Source: Rhodococcus antarcticus (GTDB lineage: Bacteria > Actinomycetota > Actinomycetes > Mycobacteriales > Mycobacteriaceae). From it: a DNA stretch of 64,000 bases. Every line of letters starts with the position of its first letter. Within the stretch, counting starts at the first letter, position 1. The translations under genes were made by a program, and so were the position numbers. Positions 46,783 through 54,856 of this stretch are shown one piece after another. The DNA is taken from NCBI RefSeq assembly GCF_026153295.1, contig NZ_CP110615.1, positions 2,542,001-2,606,000 of the forward strand. The letters run 5' to 3'. The notes beneath the pieces were generated by a model that had not been told where the DNA came from, did not search any database, and saw only the letters and a list, made by a program, of their open reading frames with translations.

Positions 46783-47973
46783 GTGCCTCGCCTGAGTCCC
46801 GGACCCGCGTTCGCCGGACTGCTGCTGACCTTCACCATCGTCATGATCGGTACGACCGTGCCGACCCCGATGTACGCGCTGTACGCCGCGGAGCTCGGGT
46901 TCTCCGGGGTGGTGAGCACCGTGATCTTCGCGGTGTACGCCGTGGGGGTGCTGGCCGCACTGCTGTTGCTGGGCCGCTGGTCGGACACCCTCGGTCGGCG
47001 GCCGCTGCTGCTGGCCGGGATCGGCTGCGCGCTGGTGAGCTCGGTGGTGTTCGTCACGGCCGGACCGGTGGCGCAGCTGCTCGTCGGCCGGTTCTTCTCC
47101 GGGGTGTCCGCGGGCATCTTCGCCGGCACCGCCACCGCCGCGGTGCTCGAGGCGGCGCCGGAGCGCTGGCGGGCCCGGGCCCCGTTCCTCGCCACGGGCG
47201 TCAACACGGGCGGGCTCGGGCTCGGGCCGCTGCTGGCCGGTCTCGCCGTGCAGTACCTGCCCGCACCCCTGCACCTCAGCTTCGCGGTGTACCTGGTGCT
47301 GCTCTTCGCGGTGGGCCTGGTGGTGCTCGCCGTGCCGGAGACGGTGGACGTGGCGCCGGGTGCGCGCCCGCCGAAGGTCCAGCGCCTGGGGGTGCCGCTC
47401 GAGGTCCGGGCGCTGTTCGTCTCCGCGGCGACGGCGGGCTTCGCGGGTTTCGCCGTGCTGGGGCTGTTCACGGCGGTGGGCCCGCGGATCGTCACCGAGA
47501 TCCTGGGCGTGGACAACCGCGCGGTGGTCGGGCTGGTGCCGTTCCTGCTGCTGGGCTCCTCGACGGTGGCCCAGGTCGCGCTGCGGTCCCTGCCGCGCAC
47601 GGTGGCCCTGGACGTCGGGTGCGTGGCGCTGACCCTCGGCATCCTGCTGGTCACCGTCTCGCTGTGGCAGGCCTCGTTCCCCGCGCTGGTGGCCGGCGCG
47701 GTGGTCGCCGGGGCCGGCCAGGGGATGAGCTTCTCCAGCGGCCTCGCCGCCATCACCGCGAAGGTCGGCGCCGCGCACCGGGCCGAGGTGACGTCGACGT
47801 TCTTCGTGGTGCTCTACGTGGCCATCTCGTTACCCGTGGTGGGTGAGGGGGTGGCCGCCCAGGTGTGGGGGTTGCGGACCGCGGGAATGGTGTTCACCCT
47901 GGCCGTCGCTGCGCTGGCGCTGGCCGCGCTGGCCGCCCTGGTGCGCCACCAGCGCGCCCCCCAACCGGCCTGA
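46783..47973 (+). CDS. MFS transporter
   Basis: Major facilitator of 396 residues with 12 helices. The loop 2-3 motif is GRWSDTLGRRPLL (about 65-77), the conserved motif A. GPLLAGLA in helix 5 resembles the antiporter motif C, suggesting a drug or metabolite exporter. TATCGT (46769-46774) is eight bases before the GTG. The gene starts 27 bases after the PH-domain gene. The substrate is unknown. Confidence 0.9.
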   Translation: MPRLSPGPAFAGLLLTFTIVMIGTTVPTPMYALYAAELGFSGVVSTVIFAVYAVGVLAALLLLGRWSDTLGRRPLLLAGIGCALVSSVVFVTAGPVAQLLVGRFFSGVSAGIFAGTATAAVLEAAPERWRARAPFLATGVNTGGLGLGPLLAGLAVQYLPAPLHLSFAVYLVLLFAVGLVVLAVPETVDVAPGARPPKVQRLGVPLEVRALFVSAATAGFAGFAVLGLFTAVGPRIVTEILGVDNRAVVGLVPFLLLGSSTVAQVALRSLPRTVALDVGCVALTLGILLVTVSLWQASFPALVAGAVVAGAGQGMSFSSGLAAITAKVGAAHRAEVTSTFFVVLYVAISLPVVGEGVAAQVWGLRTAGMVFTLAVAALALAALAALVRHQRAPQPA

Positions 47974-47989
47974 GCCGTCGGGCGGTGCC

Positions 47990-48664
47990 TCAGCCGACCG
48001 CGAAGCGCCCGGTCGCCAGGAACAGCACCGCGTCGGCGAGCAGCAGCCCACCGGCCACCAGCAGCACCGCCGTCACCACCCTGTGCAGCACCGGGGACAC
48101 CCGCGCCCAGCCCCGCCGGAACCAGGTCACCGCACCGTCGTGCACCCCGGCCACCACGGCCACCAGCAGCACCACGAGCGGCAGCTGGCTCGTCAGCGAC
48201 CACATGACGTGCGCGAGCACCACCTCGACCACGGCCTGGCCTCGCCCGGCCAGCACCACCATGGCGGCGAAGGTCGGATCCGCCAGGGAGAGCGAGGCGT
48301 AGGCCAGGCCCAGGCCGAGCACGGGCACCAGCCCGGACCGTCCGGCGCGCGCTGGGCCGGCCACCGCCGGTCGCCGTCGCCACCCCGCCCAGCCGAGCAG
48401 CGACGCGCCGAGGAGCACCTCCACCAGTGCACCGAGCCCACCGCGCGGCAGCAGCCCGAGCAGGTCCAGCGAGCGCAGGCGCAAGCCCACGGTGAGCGAG
48501 AGCGTCGCCCCCATCGCGGCCGAGCCGCCGAGCACCACGAGGCCGTAGACGAGCACCGTCCGCCGACGCGCCCCGGCCGCCAGCGTCGCGGCCCCCACCA
48601 GCGCACCGGCCGGATCCATCCCCGCCAGCCCGAGGCCCAGCGCGGCGAGCAGGAGCGCGGTCAC
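47990..48664 (-). CDS. six-helix membrane protein, GAP/Sap-like
   Basis: Protein of 224 residues with about six helices split by an Arg-rich cytoplasmic loop (about 80-95). The first helix with GLAGMDPAGALVGAATLAAG recalls the GAP/Sap (sulfolipid-addressing, LysE-fold) family, which moves small molecules or glycolipid precursors. This is a moderate call. The GTG overlaps the stop of the methyltransferase gene (GTGA), so the two are coupled. Confidence 0.7.
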   Translation of the reverse strand: MTALLLAALGLGLAGMDPAGALVGAATLAAGARRRTVLVYGLVVLGGSAAMGATLSLTVGLRLRSLDLLGLLPRGGLGALVEVLLGASLLGWAGWRRRPAVAGPARAGRSGLVPVLGLGLAYASLSLADPTFAAMVVLAGRGQAVVEVVLAHVMWSLTSQLPLVVLLVAVVAGVHDGAVTWFRRGWARVSPVLHRVVTAVLLVAGGLLLADAVLFLATGRFAVG

Positions 48665-49242
48665 GGGACGCGCAGCACCGACACCGCCCAGTCCGCTCCT
48701 GCGCGCCACGGCCGCAGGTCCCAGGTGGCGAACCGGCTCTCCGGCTGCAGGCCCACGGCCACGGCGTCGCGGTCCAGCTCGTCCACCGTGTACGCCCGGT
48801 CGGTGGCGAAGCCCGTGACGACGAGGCCACCCGGGCGCACGTGGGCGTGCAGCCGCTGCAGGACCGTGCGCTCGGTGCCCGGGGTGACGAAGACGAGCAC
48901 GTTGCCGGCCACGACCGCGGCGTCGAACCGCTCGGGGCCCAGGTCCAGCTCGACGAGGTCGGCGTGCAGCACGGTGAGCCCCTCGAGCACCGGGGCCGCG
49001 GCCACGAGCACCGGATCGGCGTCCACGGCGGTCACGGTGTGCCCGCGGCGCACGAGCTCGGCCCCCACGCGGGCGGTGCCGCACCCCGCGTCGAGCACGT
49101 GGGAGGCGGGGGCGAGCAGGGCGTCGACCACCCGGGCCTCCCCGTGCATGTCCGCCCCCTCGGCGGCCAGCTCCGCGAACCGCTGCACGTAGTCGCGGCT
49201 GTCATGCTCGGACCGCTCGTCCTGCCACCGGGTGCGCGCCAC
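48661..49242 (-). CDS. class I SAM-dependent methyltransferase
   Basis: Protein of 193 residues with a Rossmann-like fold. Motif I is VLDAGCGTARVG (49-60), the acidic end of strand 2 is VDAD (near 73-76), and motif post-II is DLVELDL near 95-101. N-terminal sequence WQDERSEHDSRDYVQRF precedes it. The acceptor is unknown. It is first of a two-gene operon with the GAP-like membrane protein. Confidence 0.9.
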   Translation of the reverse strand: MARTRWQDERSEHDSRDYVQRFAELAAEGADMHGEARVVDALLAPASHVLDAGCGTARVGAELVRRGHTVTAVDADPVLVAAAPVLEGLTVLHADLVELDLGPERFDAAVVAGNVLVFVTPGTERTVLQRLHAHVRPGGLVVTGFATDRAYTVDELDRDAVAVGLQPESRFATWDLRPWRAGADWAVSVLRVP

Positions 49243-49259
49243 GGTGGCGACCGTAGCCC

Positions 49260-50819
49260 TCAGTTGATGCAGTCGGGTTGGGGCGGGGGCGTGGCGTCAG
49301 TGGTGGTGGCCGCCGGTGCGCTGGAAGGGGCCGTGGTGGCGGCCCGCGCGGTGGTGGTGGGCGCGGCCCCGGGCACCTCGACCCCGTCGGAGCCGAGCAC
49401 CAGCGTCACCCCCGTGACCGTGCTCGAGACGGCCACGGCCGCACCGGGGACCGCCGCGGCCAGGGTCTTGGCCTGCGCCTCCATGCCGGCCGGGTACTGG
49501 ATGGTGGTCACCGGCGCGGCGTCGACCGTCGTGGGCCCGCCGAGGGCGAAGCCGAGAGCGGTGAGGGCCTTGCCGTTGCGGCCGGCGAGCCCGCTGGTGG
49601 TGGTGCCGTTGGCCACCGTGACCGTCACCGTCGCGGGGGCGACCGTTCCCGCGGTCTCGTAGGCGGTCGGCTGTCCGATGACCTGGGCGATGAACCCTGG
49701 GATGGCCGCGAAGTCGACCTGCACGATGGAGACCCGCTCACCCCGGTAGGAGATCGTCGGCGTGCCCAGGGTGGGGATGGTCACGAAGGTGATGTTGCCG
49801 GCGCTGAGGTCCTGCACCTGGGTGGCCAGCCTCAGCAGGTCGAGTCCCGTGTCGACGGTCAGCGAGGAGCTGACCGCGGTGACCAGCCGGCTCAGGGCTG
49901 CGGGATTGAGCAGGGTGCCCGCCGAGGCGACCTCGCTGAAGGCGTGCGCGAGGAAGTACTGCTGGCGCACGATCCGGTCGAGATCGCCGCGCGGCAGACC
50001 GTGGCGCTGGCGGACGAACGCGAGGGCCTGCTTGCCCTGGATCACCGACTGACCGGCGGGCAGGTCGATGCCCGAGTAGCCGGAGCCGTAGGCGTCGGAG
50101 TCGGTGGAGGCGTTCTGGGCGGCGTTGAGGCACACCGGGACCCCGCCGATGGCGTTGCTGATCCGGTAGAAGGCCAGCAGCGACACCGCGACGTAGTGGT
50201 CGATGCTCAGACCGGTGAGGCCCTCGATGGTGGAGATGAGCAGCTTGGCGCCCCCGGCGTTGCCGCCCCCGTCGCTGGCGCCGTCGGAGTAGGCGGAGTT
50301 CAGCTTGCCCTTGCCGAAGCCCGCGATGTCCACCCAGGAGTCGCGCGGCAGCGAGATGATCGTGGCCTTGGAGCCGTTGGCGGGCACGTGCAGAACCATC
50401 ATCGTGTCGGTGTTGGTGCTGCCGCCGTCCTGCTGGGTGCTGAGCTCGGCCAGCTCGGCCGGGGTGGCCCCGGAGCGGTCGTCGTTGCCGACGATGAGGA
50501 TGTTCTGGTCCGCACCGTCGACGTTGACGGCGGTGGACCCCGCGGTGCCACCGAGGCCCAGGGCGTCGAGCCGGGTGACGCCGTTGTCCAGGCTGCGGTT
50601 GGTCGCCCACGCGTACCCCGTGCCGACGACCACCAGCACGGACAGCGTCACGGCCAGGAGCCGGGTCACGCTGACCAGTGCCCGGCGGGCGCCGCCGCCG
50701 GGCCGGGGAGGGCCGGGAGCCGTCCGCGCGCCGGCGGCTGCGTGACGCGCCCGGCGCGCCACCTGCGGGTTCGGGTGCACGCGGCGCGGGGTGGGGGTGG
50801 GCTCGGCTGGTTCGGTCAC
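49260..50819 (-). CDS. LytR-CpsA-Psr (LCP) cell-wall ligase with LytR_C domain
   Basis: Membrane-anchored protein of 519 residues. The N-terminus (1-46) is basic and Pro-rich, one transmembrane helix follows (about 48-70), then the LCP domain (about 100-330), with NTDTMMVLHVP, SLPRDSWVDI and RQRHGLPRGDLDRIVRQQ carrying the conserved Asp and Arg residues that bind the polyprenyl pyrophosphate. A LytR_C domain follows (about 385-475), then a Thr/Ala/Pro-rich tail. In actinobacteria LCP enzymes join arabinogalactan or similar glycans to peptidoglycan on the outer face. GTG start; monocistronic. Confidence 0.93.
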   Translation of the reverse strand: MTEPAEPTPTPRRVHPNPQVARRARHAAAGARTAPGPPRPGGGARRALVSVTRLLAVTLSVLVVVGTGYAWATNRSLDNGVTRLDALGLGGTAGSTAVNVDGADQNILIVGNDDRSGATPAELAELSTQQDGGSTNTDTMMVLHVPANGSKATIISLPRDSWVDIAGFGKGKLNSAYSDGASDGGGNAGGAKLLISTIEGLTGLSIDHYVAVSLLAFYRISNAIGGVPVCLNAAQNASTDSDAYGSGYSGIDLPAGQSVIQGKQALAFVRQRHGLPRGDLDRIVRQQYFLAHAFSEVASAGTLLNPAALSRLVTAVSSSLTVDTGLDLLRLATQVQDLSAGNITFVTIPTLGTPTISYRGERVSIVQVDFAAIPGFIAQVIGQPTAYETAGTVAPATVTVTVANGTTTSGLAGRNGKALTALGFALGGPTTVDAAPVTTIQYPAGMEAQAKTLAAAVPGAAVAVSSTVTGVTLVLGSDGVEVPGAAPTTTARAATTAPSSAPAATTTDATPPPQPDCIN

Positions 50820-50867
50820 GGTGCCGCCAGTCTGCCTGCCCGCGCCTGAGGGTGTCCTGAGACCGGC

Positions 50868-51260
50868 TCAGGAGTAGCTGTTGGCCGCGCTCGCGGCGAG
50901 GCTGATGAGAACCACGATCACGACGACGTAGAGCACGACGATCCCGATCAAGATGCCCATCGCGATCTTGCCCATCCGCTTGGCCTGCGCCGAGGCCGCC
51001 TGCGCACCCGCCAGGTCGCCCATCGCCCACAGCCGCACCACGTTCGACGACGCGGTGAAGGCGGTGAAGGCCAGCGGCCAGAAGAACAGCGTGGCCGCGA
51101 CCGCCCACCCGGCGTTCGTCGGGGGGATCGGTGGCGGTCCGTAGCCGCCACCGCCCTGCGGGGCCTGCCCGTAGGACGGAGCCGGCGCCTGACCGTAGGA
51201 CGGCTGCTCGCCGTACCCGCCCTGCGTGCCCTGCTTGCTCCAGTCGACCGGTCCGCCCAC
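50868..51260 (-). CDS. CD225/dispanin-family membrane protein
   Basis: Protein of 130 residues. A Gly/Tyr/Pro/Gln-rich head (1-55) precedes a CD225-type domain: NNAGWAV-like TNAGWAVAATLFFWPL near 57-72, the intracellular loop with AQAKRMGKIAMG near 97-108, and a second helix to the C-terminus. GTG 51260 is chosen because GGGGGAG stands six bases upstream. Bacterial dispanins are uncharacterised. It is near the LCP gene but separately promoted. Confidence 0.87.
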   Translation of the reverse strand: MGGPVDWSKQGTQGGYGEQPSYGQAPAPSYGQAPQGGGGYGPPPIPPTNAGWAVAATLFFWPLAFTAFTASSNVVRLWAMGDLAGAQAASAQAKRMGKIAMGILIGIVVLYVVVIVVLISLAASAANSYS

Positions 51261-51388
51261 GACGCACTCCCCCTGCTCCGCCCCGGACCGCACGCCGGGG
51301 ACGGCGGAAGGATAGCCAGCCCGGACCCACCACGGTGGTGTCCGATTCCCGCCAGCCCGGCCCGGGTCCGCCTGGCAGGCTCACCGGT

Positions 51389-52879
51389 GTGACCACGGCC
51401 CTCGACCACGACAGCTGCTACCGCGCCGTCGCCTCCCGCGACGCCCGGTTCGACGGCTGCTTCGTGACCGCCGTGCGCACCACGGGCATCTACTGCCGCC
51501 CGAGCTGCCCGGCCATCACCCCCCGGCCCGGCAACGTCAGCTTCCTGCCCACCGCCGCGGCCGCCCAGCACGCCGGCTACCGGGCGTGCCGCCGCTGCCT
51601 GCCCGACGCCGCGCCCGGCTCGCCGGAGTGGGACCTGCGCGGCGACCTGGCGGCCCGGGCCGTCCGCCTCATCGCCGACGGCGTGGTGGAGCGCTCCGGG
51701 GTGGCTGGGCTCGCGGCCGACCTCGGCTACTCCGAGCGCCAGCTCAACCGGGTGCTCACCGAGCAGCTCGGGGCCGGCCCGCTCGCCCTGGCCCGCGCGC
51801 ACCGCGCGCACACCGCGCGGCTGCTGCTGCAGACCACCGCGCTGCCCGTGGCCGACGTCGCCTTCGCAGCCGGGTTCGCCAGCGTCCGGCAGTTCAACGA
51901 CACCGTGCGCGAGGTGTTCGCGGTGACCCCGAGCGTGCTGCGCGCCGAGGTCGCCCGCCCGCGGGGGGACGGCGCGCCACCGGTGGCCGGGGTGATCCGG
52001 CTGCGGCTGCCGTTCCGGGTGCCGATGGACGCCGGGTGGACGGAGTGGTTCCTGGCCGGGCACGCCCTGGGCGGTGCGGAGAGCTGGTGCGACGGCGAGT
52101 ACGCCCGCACCCTGGCCCTGCCGCACGGCTCGGGGGTGGCCCGGGTGCGGCTGGAGCCCACCCACGTGGCCCTGCAGCTGCGCCTGGCCGACCTGCGCGA
52201 CCTCGGCGCGGCCGTCACCCGCGTGCGGCGGCTGCTCGACCTCGACGCGGACCCGGTGGCCGTCGACGCCGCCCTGACCGCCGACCCGGCGCTGGCCCCG
52301 AGCGTCGCCGCCACCCCGGGCATCCGGGTGCTGGGCAGCGTCGACGGCGCGGAGGTGCTGCTGCGCACCGTGCTCGGCCAGCAGGTGTCCCTGGCCGCGG
52401 CCCGCACGGCCGGAACACGCCTGGTGGCGGCCCTGGGCCCCCCGCTCGCCGCGCCGGACGGTGCGCTGACGCACCTGTTCCCAGCGGCGGAGGTGGTGGC
52501 GCAGCGCGGGCACGAGGTGCTCACCGGGCCCGCCCGGCGGGTGGCCACGGTGATCCGGGTGGCCACGGCCCTGGCCGACGGATCGCTGGCCCTGCACCCC
52601 GGGCGCGACGGCACCGAGCTGCGCGCCGAGCTGCTGGCCCTGCCCGGCATCGGTCCCTGGACGGCCGACTACGTGCTGATGCGCGTGCTCGGCGATCCCG
52701 ACGTGCTGCTGGGCACCGACCTGGTGCTGAGGCAGGGCGTCGCGCGCCTCGGGCTGCCCCGCGGGGCACGCGAGCTGGCCGCGCACGCGACCCGGTGGAG
52801 CCCCTGGCGCTCCTACGCGGGGATGCACCTGTGGAAGACGGAGCTCGACGCACGGGCCCGGACGAAGGAGACGACGTGA
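51389..52879 (+). CDS. Ada-AlkA fusion: methyl-phosphotriester sensor and 3-methyladenine glycosylase
   Basis: Protein of 496 residues. The Ada zinc domain (about 5-80) has the four cysteines in IYCRPSC and CRRC; the first of these normally takes the methyl group from phosphotriesters. An AraC-type HTH pair follows (about 95-190, ELGYSERQLNRVL-like and ADVAFAAGFASVRQFN). The AlkA N-terminal domain and HhH-GPD glycosylase fill the rest, with LPGIGPWTADYVLMR near 422-436 and the catalytic Asp in DPDVLLGTDL. The fusion is common in actinobacteria. It is translationally coupled to ogt. Confidence 0.94.
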   Translation: MTTALDHDSCYRAVASRDARFDGCFVTAVRTTGIYCRPSCPAITPRPGNVSFLPTAAAAQHAGYRACRRCLPDAAPGSPEWDLRGDLAARAVRLIADGVVERSGVAGLAADLGYSERQLNRVLTEQLGAGPLALARAHRAHTARLLLQTTALPVADVAFAAGFASVRQFNDTVREVFAVTPSVLRAEVARPRGDGAPPVAGVIRLRLPFRVPMDAGWTEWFLAGHALGGAESWCDGEYARTLALPHGSGVARVRLEPTHVALQLRLADLRDLGAAVTRVRRLLDLDADPVAVDAALTADPALAPSVAATPGIRVLGSVDGAEVLLRTVLGQQVSLAAARTAGTRLVAALGPPLAAPDGALTHLFPAAEVVAQRGHEVLTGPARRVATVIRVATALADGSLALHPGRDGTELRAELLALPGIGPWTADYVLMRVLGDPDVLLGTDLVLRQGVARLGLPRGARELAAHATRWSPWRSYAGMHLWKTELDARARTKETT

Positions 52880-53394
52880 GCGCGACCTGGTCGACGACCG
52901 ACACGCAGGCGGGGCCGTTCAGCGCGGTCCTCGACGACGACGGCGCGGTGCTGGCCTCGGGCTGGACGGCTGAGCTGGACGCGCTGCTGCCCCAGGTCCA
53001 CCCCTCCCTGCGCCCGGCGGAGGTGGCGTGGTCCGGCGACCTCGGGGCCGTCACCACCGCCGTGCGCCGCTACCACCGCGGCGAGCTCGGGGTGATCGAC
53101 GCCGTGGTGGTGCGGCAGCGCTCCGGGGTGTTCCTCGACCACGCCTGGGAGGTGCTGCGCACCGTGCCCGCGGGCGAGCCGGTGACCTACACCGAGTACG
53201 CGGCGCTGGCCGGCCGCCCGGCGGCGGTGCGGGCCGCGGCCAGCGCGTGCGCCCGCAACGCGGCGGCGCTGTTCGTGCCGTGCCACCGGGTGCTGCGGGT
53301 GGGCGGGGCGCTGGGCGGGTTCCGCTGGGGCACCGACACCAAGCGCTGGCTGCTCGACCACGAGTCCGCCGAGCTGCTGCTGCCGCAGGCCTGA
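52876..53394 (+). CDS. ogt: methylated-DNA-protein-cysteine methyltransferase
   Basis: O6-alkylguanine-DNA alkyltransferase of 172 residues. The acceptor Cys is in the motif FVPCHRVL near 133-140. The HTH with PVTYTEYAALAGRPAAVRAAA is typical. The GTG overlaps the Ada-AlkA stop (GTGA), so the two repair activities are made together and probably induced by the Ada sensor. The length is normal. Confidence 0.95.
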   Translation: MSATWSTTDTQAGPFSAVLDDDGAVLASGWTAELDALLPQVHPSLRPAEVAWSGDLGAVTTAVRRYHRGELGVIDAVVVRQRSGVFLDHAWEVLRTVPAGEPVTYTEYAALAGRPAAVRAAASACARNAAALFVPCHRVLRVGGALGGFRWGTDTKRWLLDHESAELLLPQA

Positions 53395-53415
53395 GCGGCC
53401 GACCGCCGGCTCTCA

Positions 53416-53460
53416 CCCCTCACGACATCGCCCCTCACGACATCGCCCCTCACGACATCG
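53416..53460. repeat. three exact 15-bp tandem repeats
   Basis: CCCCTCACGACATCG occurs at 53416-53430, 53431-53445 and 53446-53460 with no mismatch, between the convergent ends of ogt and the MarR gene. It is not palindromic. Confidence 0.97.
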
Positions 53461-53490
53461 CCCCCGCGCGATGCGGTCCAGGGGCGGAGG

Positions 53491-53973
53491 TCAGGGGCGG
53501 GCGGGACCGCAGCGCTGCTGGGGGTCGAGCCGGGTCAGCACCTTGGTCCCGATCGCGGCGAGCTGACGGACCTCGGTCGGGGTGAGCGCGTCGAACACGA
53601 GCGTCCGCACGCGGTCGACGTGGCGGGGCGCGGCACCGACGATGGCCGCCATCCCGTCGTCGGTGAGCACGGCGATGGTGGTGCGACCGTCCCGCGGGGA
53701 CGGCCGACGCTCGATCCAGCCCCGCTTCTCGAGCTTGGCGACGACGTGCGAGAGCCGGGACAGCGACGAGCTCGCCCGCGTCGCCAGCTCGCTCATGGTC
53801 AGCGTGCGGTCCCCGGACTCCGAGAGCATGGCCAGGACCAGGTAGTCGAAGTGGGTGACCCCCGTGTCGCGCTGCAGCTGGGCGTCCAGCGCGGTCGGCA
53901 GGAGCAGGGTCACGCCGATCAGCGAGAGCCAGGCCGCACGCTCGTCGTCGTCCAGCCACCGGGTGTCGTCCAC
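53491..53973 (-). CDS. MarR-family regulator of the adjacent dioxygenase
   Basis: Winged-helix regulator of 160 residues with the recognition helix in ELATRASSSLSRLSHVVAKLE (about 63-83) and wing SPRDGRTT near 92-99 with the conserved D-G-R. It is divergent from the dioxygenase, with an 81-base intergenic region that holds two palindromes, so it very likely represses the dioxygenase and itself. The ligand is unknown, perhaps a catechol-like compound (inference). GTG start. Confidence 0.9.
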   Translation of the reverse strand: MDDTRWLDDDERAAWLSLIGVTLLLPTALDAQLQRDTGVTHFDYLVLAMLSESGDRTLTMSELATRASSSLSRLSHVVAKLEKRGWIERRPSPRDGRTTIAVLTDDGMAAIVGAAPRHVDRVRTLVFDALTPTEVRQLAAIGTKVLTRLDPQQRCGPARP

Positions 53974-53992
53974 GAGTCCCAGCGTAGCCGAA

Positions 53993-54041
53993 CAGTTGAC
54001 ATCTCAACTGACGGGCGTATCGTCGATGTTGAAGCATCAAC
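53993..54041 (+). promoter_or_regulatory. dioxygenase promoter with two MarR-type operators
   Basis: The promoter is TTGACA (53996-54001), a 16-base spacer and TATCGT (54018-54023). Operator 1 is CAGTTGA-CATC-TCAACTG (53993-54010), on the -35. Operator 2 is GTTGA-AGCA-TCAAC (54028-54041), just after the start of transcription. Their centres are 33 bases apart, about three helical turns, on one face of the DNA. Confidence 0.8.
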
Positions 54042-54054
54042 TGAAGGAGCACCC

Positions 54055-54849
54055 GTGTCCGCACCCACCAGCACCACCACGATGCCGTCGCTGTACATCG
54101 GGCACGGGGCACCGCCGCTGCTGGACGACGCGCTGTGGACCTCGCAGCTCTCCGCGTGGGCCCGGGACGTGCCACGCCCGACGGCGGTGCTCATCGTGTC
54201 CGCGCACTGGGAGTCGGCGCCGGTGAGCCTGTCCGCCACGGCCGCGGCCACCCCGCTGGTCTACGACTTCGGCGGGTTCGCGCAGCGCTACCACGAGATG
54301 ACCTACCGCACCCCGGACGCGAGCGCGCTGGCCCGCAGGGTCGCTGCGGCGATGCCGCGCCACGAGCCCGTGCACCAGCACCCCTCGCGCGGGCTCGACC
54401 ACGGCGCCTGGGTGCCGCTGACGGTGATGTACCCCGAGGCCGACATCCCCGTGCTGCAGCTGTCGTTGCCGACGCACGACCCGGTCCGGCTGATGGAGCT
54501 GGGGCGTCGGCTGCGCCCGCTGCGGGAGGAGGGCGTGCTCGTCATCGGCTCGGGGTTCCTCACCCACGGACTGCCCTTCCTGCGGGACTTCCGGGTGGAC
54601 GCGCCGGCCCCGGGCTGGTCCACCGACTTCGACGCGTGGGCCTCGGAGGCACTGGCCCGCGGCGACGTCGACGAGCTGGCCGGCTACGCCAGCAGGGCCC
54701 CCGGCCTGCCCTACGCACACCCCACCGTCGAGCACCTCTCGCCGCTGTTCGTCACCCTCGGCACCGCCGCCGCGCCGGACGCGGCCCCGGACCAGCGCAT
54801 CGACGGGTTCTGGATGGGCCTGTCCAAGCGGTCGTTCCAGGTCGCCTGA
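54055..54849 (+). CDS. class III extradiol dioxygenase, 4,5-DOPA dioxygenase family
   Basis: LigB-fold protein of 264 residues like E. coli YgiD. Metal ligands are His in YIGHGAPP (about 17), His in VSAHWES (about 50), and His in GLDHGAWVPL (about 115); the active-site His is in SGFLTHGL (about 168). The family cleaves catechol rings of DOPA-like compounds. GTG start with GAAGGAG seven bases upstream. It is controlled by the divergent MarR gene. The substrate is inferred. Confidence 0.9.
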   Translation: MSAPTSTTTMPSLYIGHGAPPLLDDALWTSQLSAWARDVPRPTAVLIVSAHWESAPVSLSATAAATPLVYDFGGFAQRYHEMTYRTPDASALARRVAAAMPRHEPVHQHPSRGLDHGAWVPLTVMYPEADIPVLQLSLPTHDPVRLMELGRRLRPLREEGVLVIGSGFLTHGLPFLRDFRVDAPAPGWSTDFDAWASEALARGDVDELAGYASRAPGLPYAHPTVEHLSPLFVTLGTAAAPDAAPDQRIDGFWMGLSKRSFQVA

Positions 54850-54856
54850 GCCGGGG

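Noticed and set aside
51131-51388. N-terminal extension of the Ada-AlkA protein
   Set aside because: The added sequence is antisense to the dispanin gene, and the Ada zinc domain begins normally at GTG 51389.
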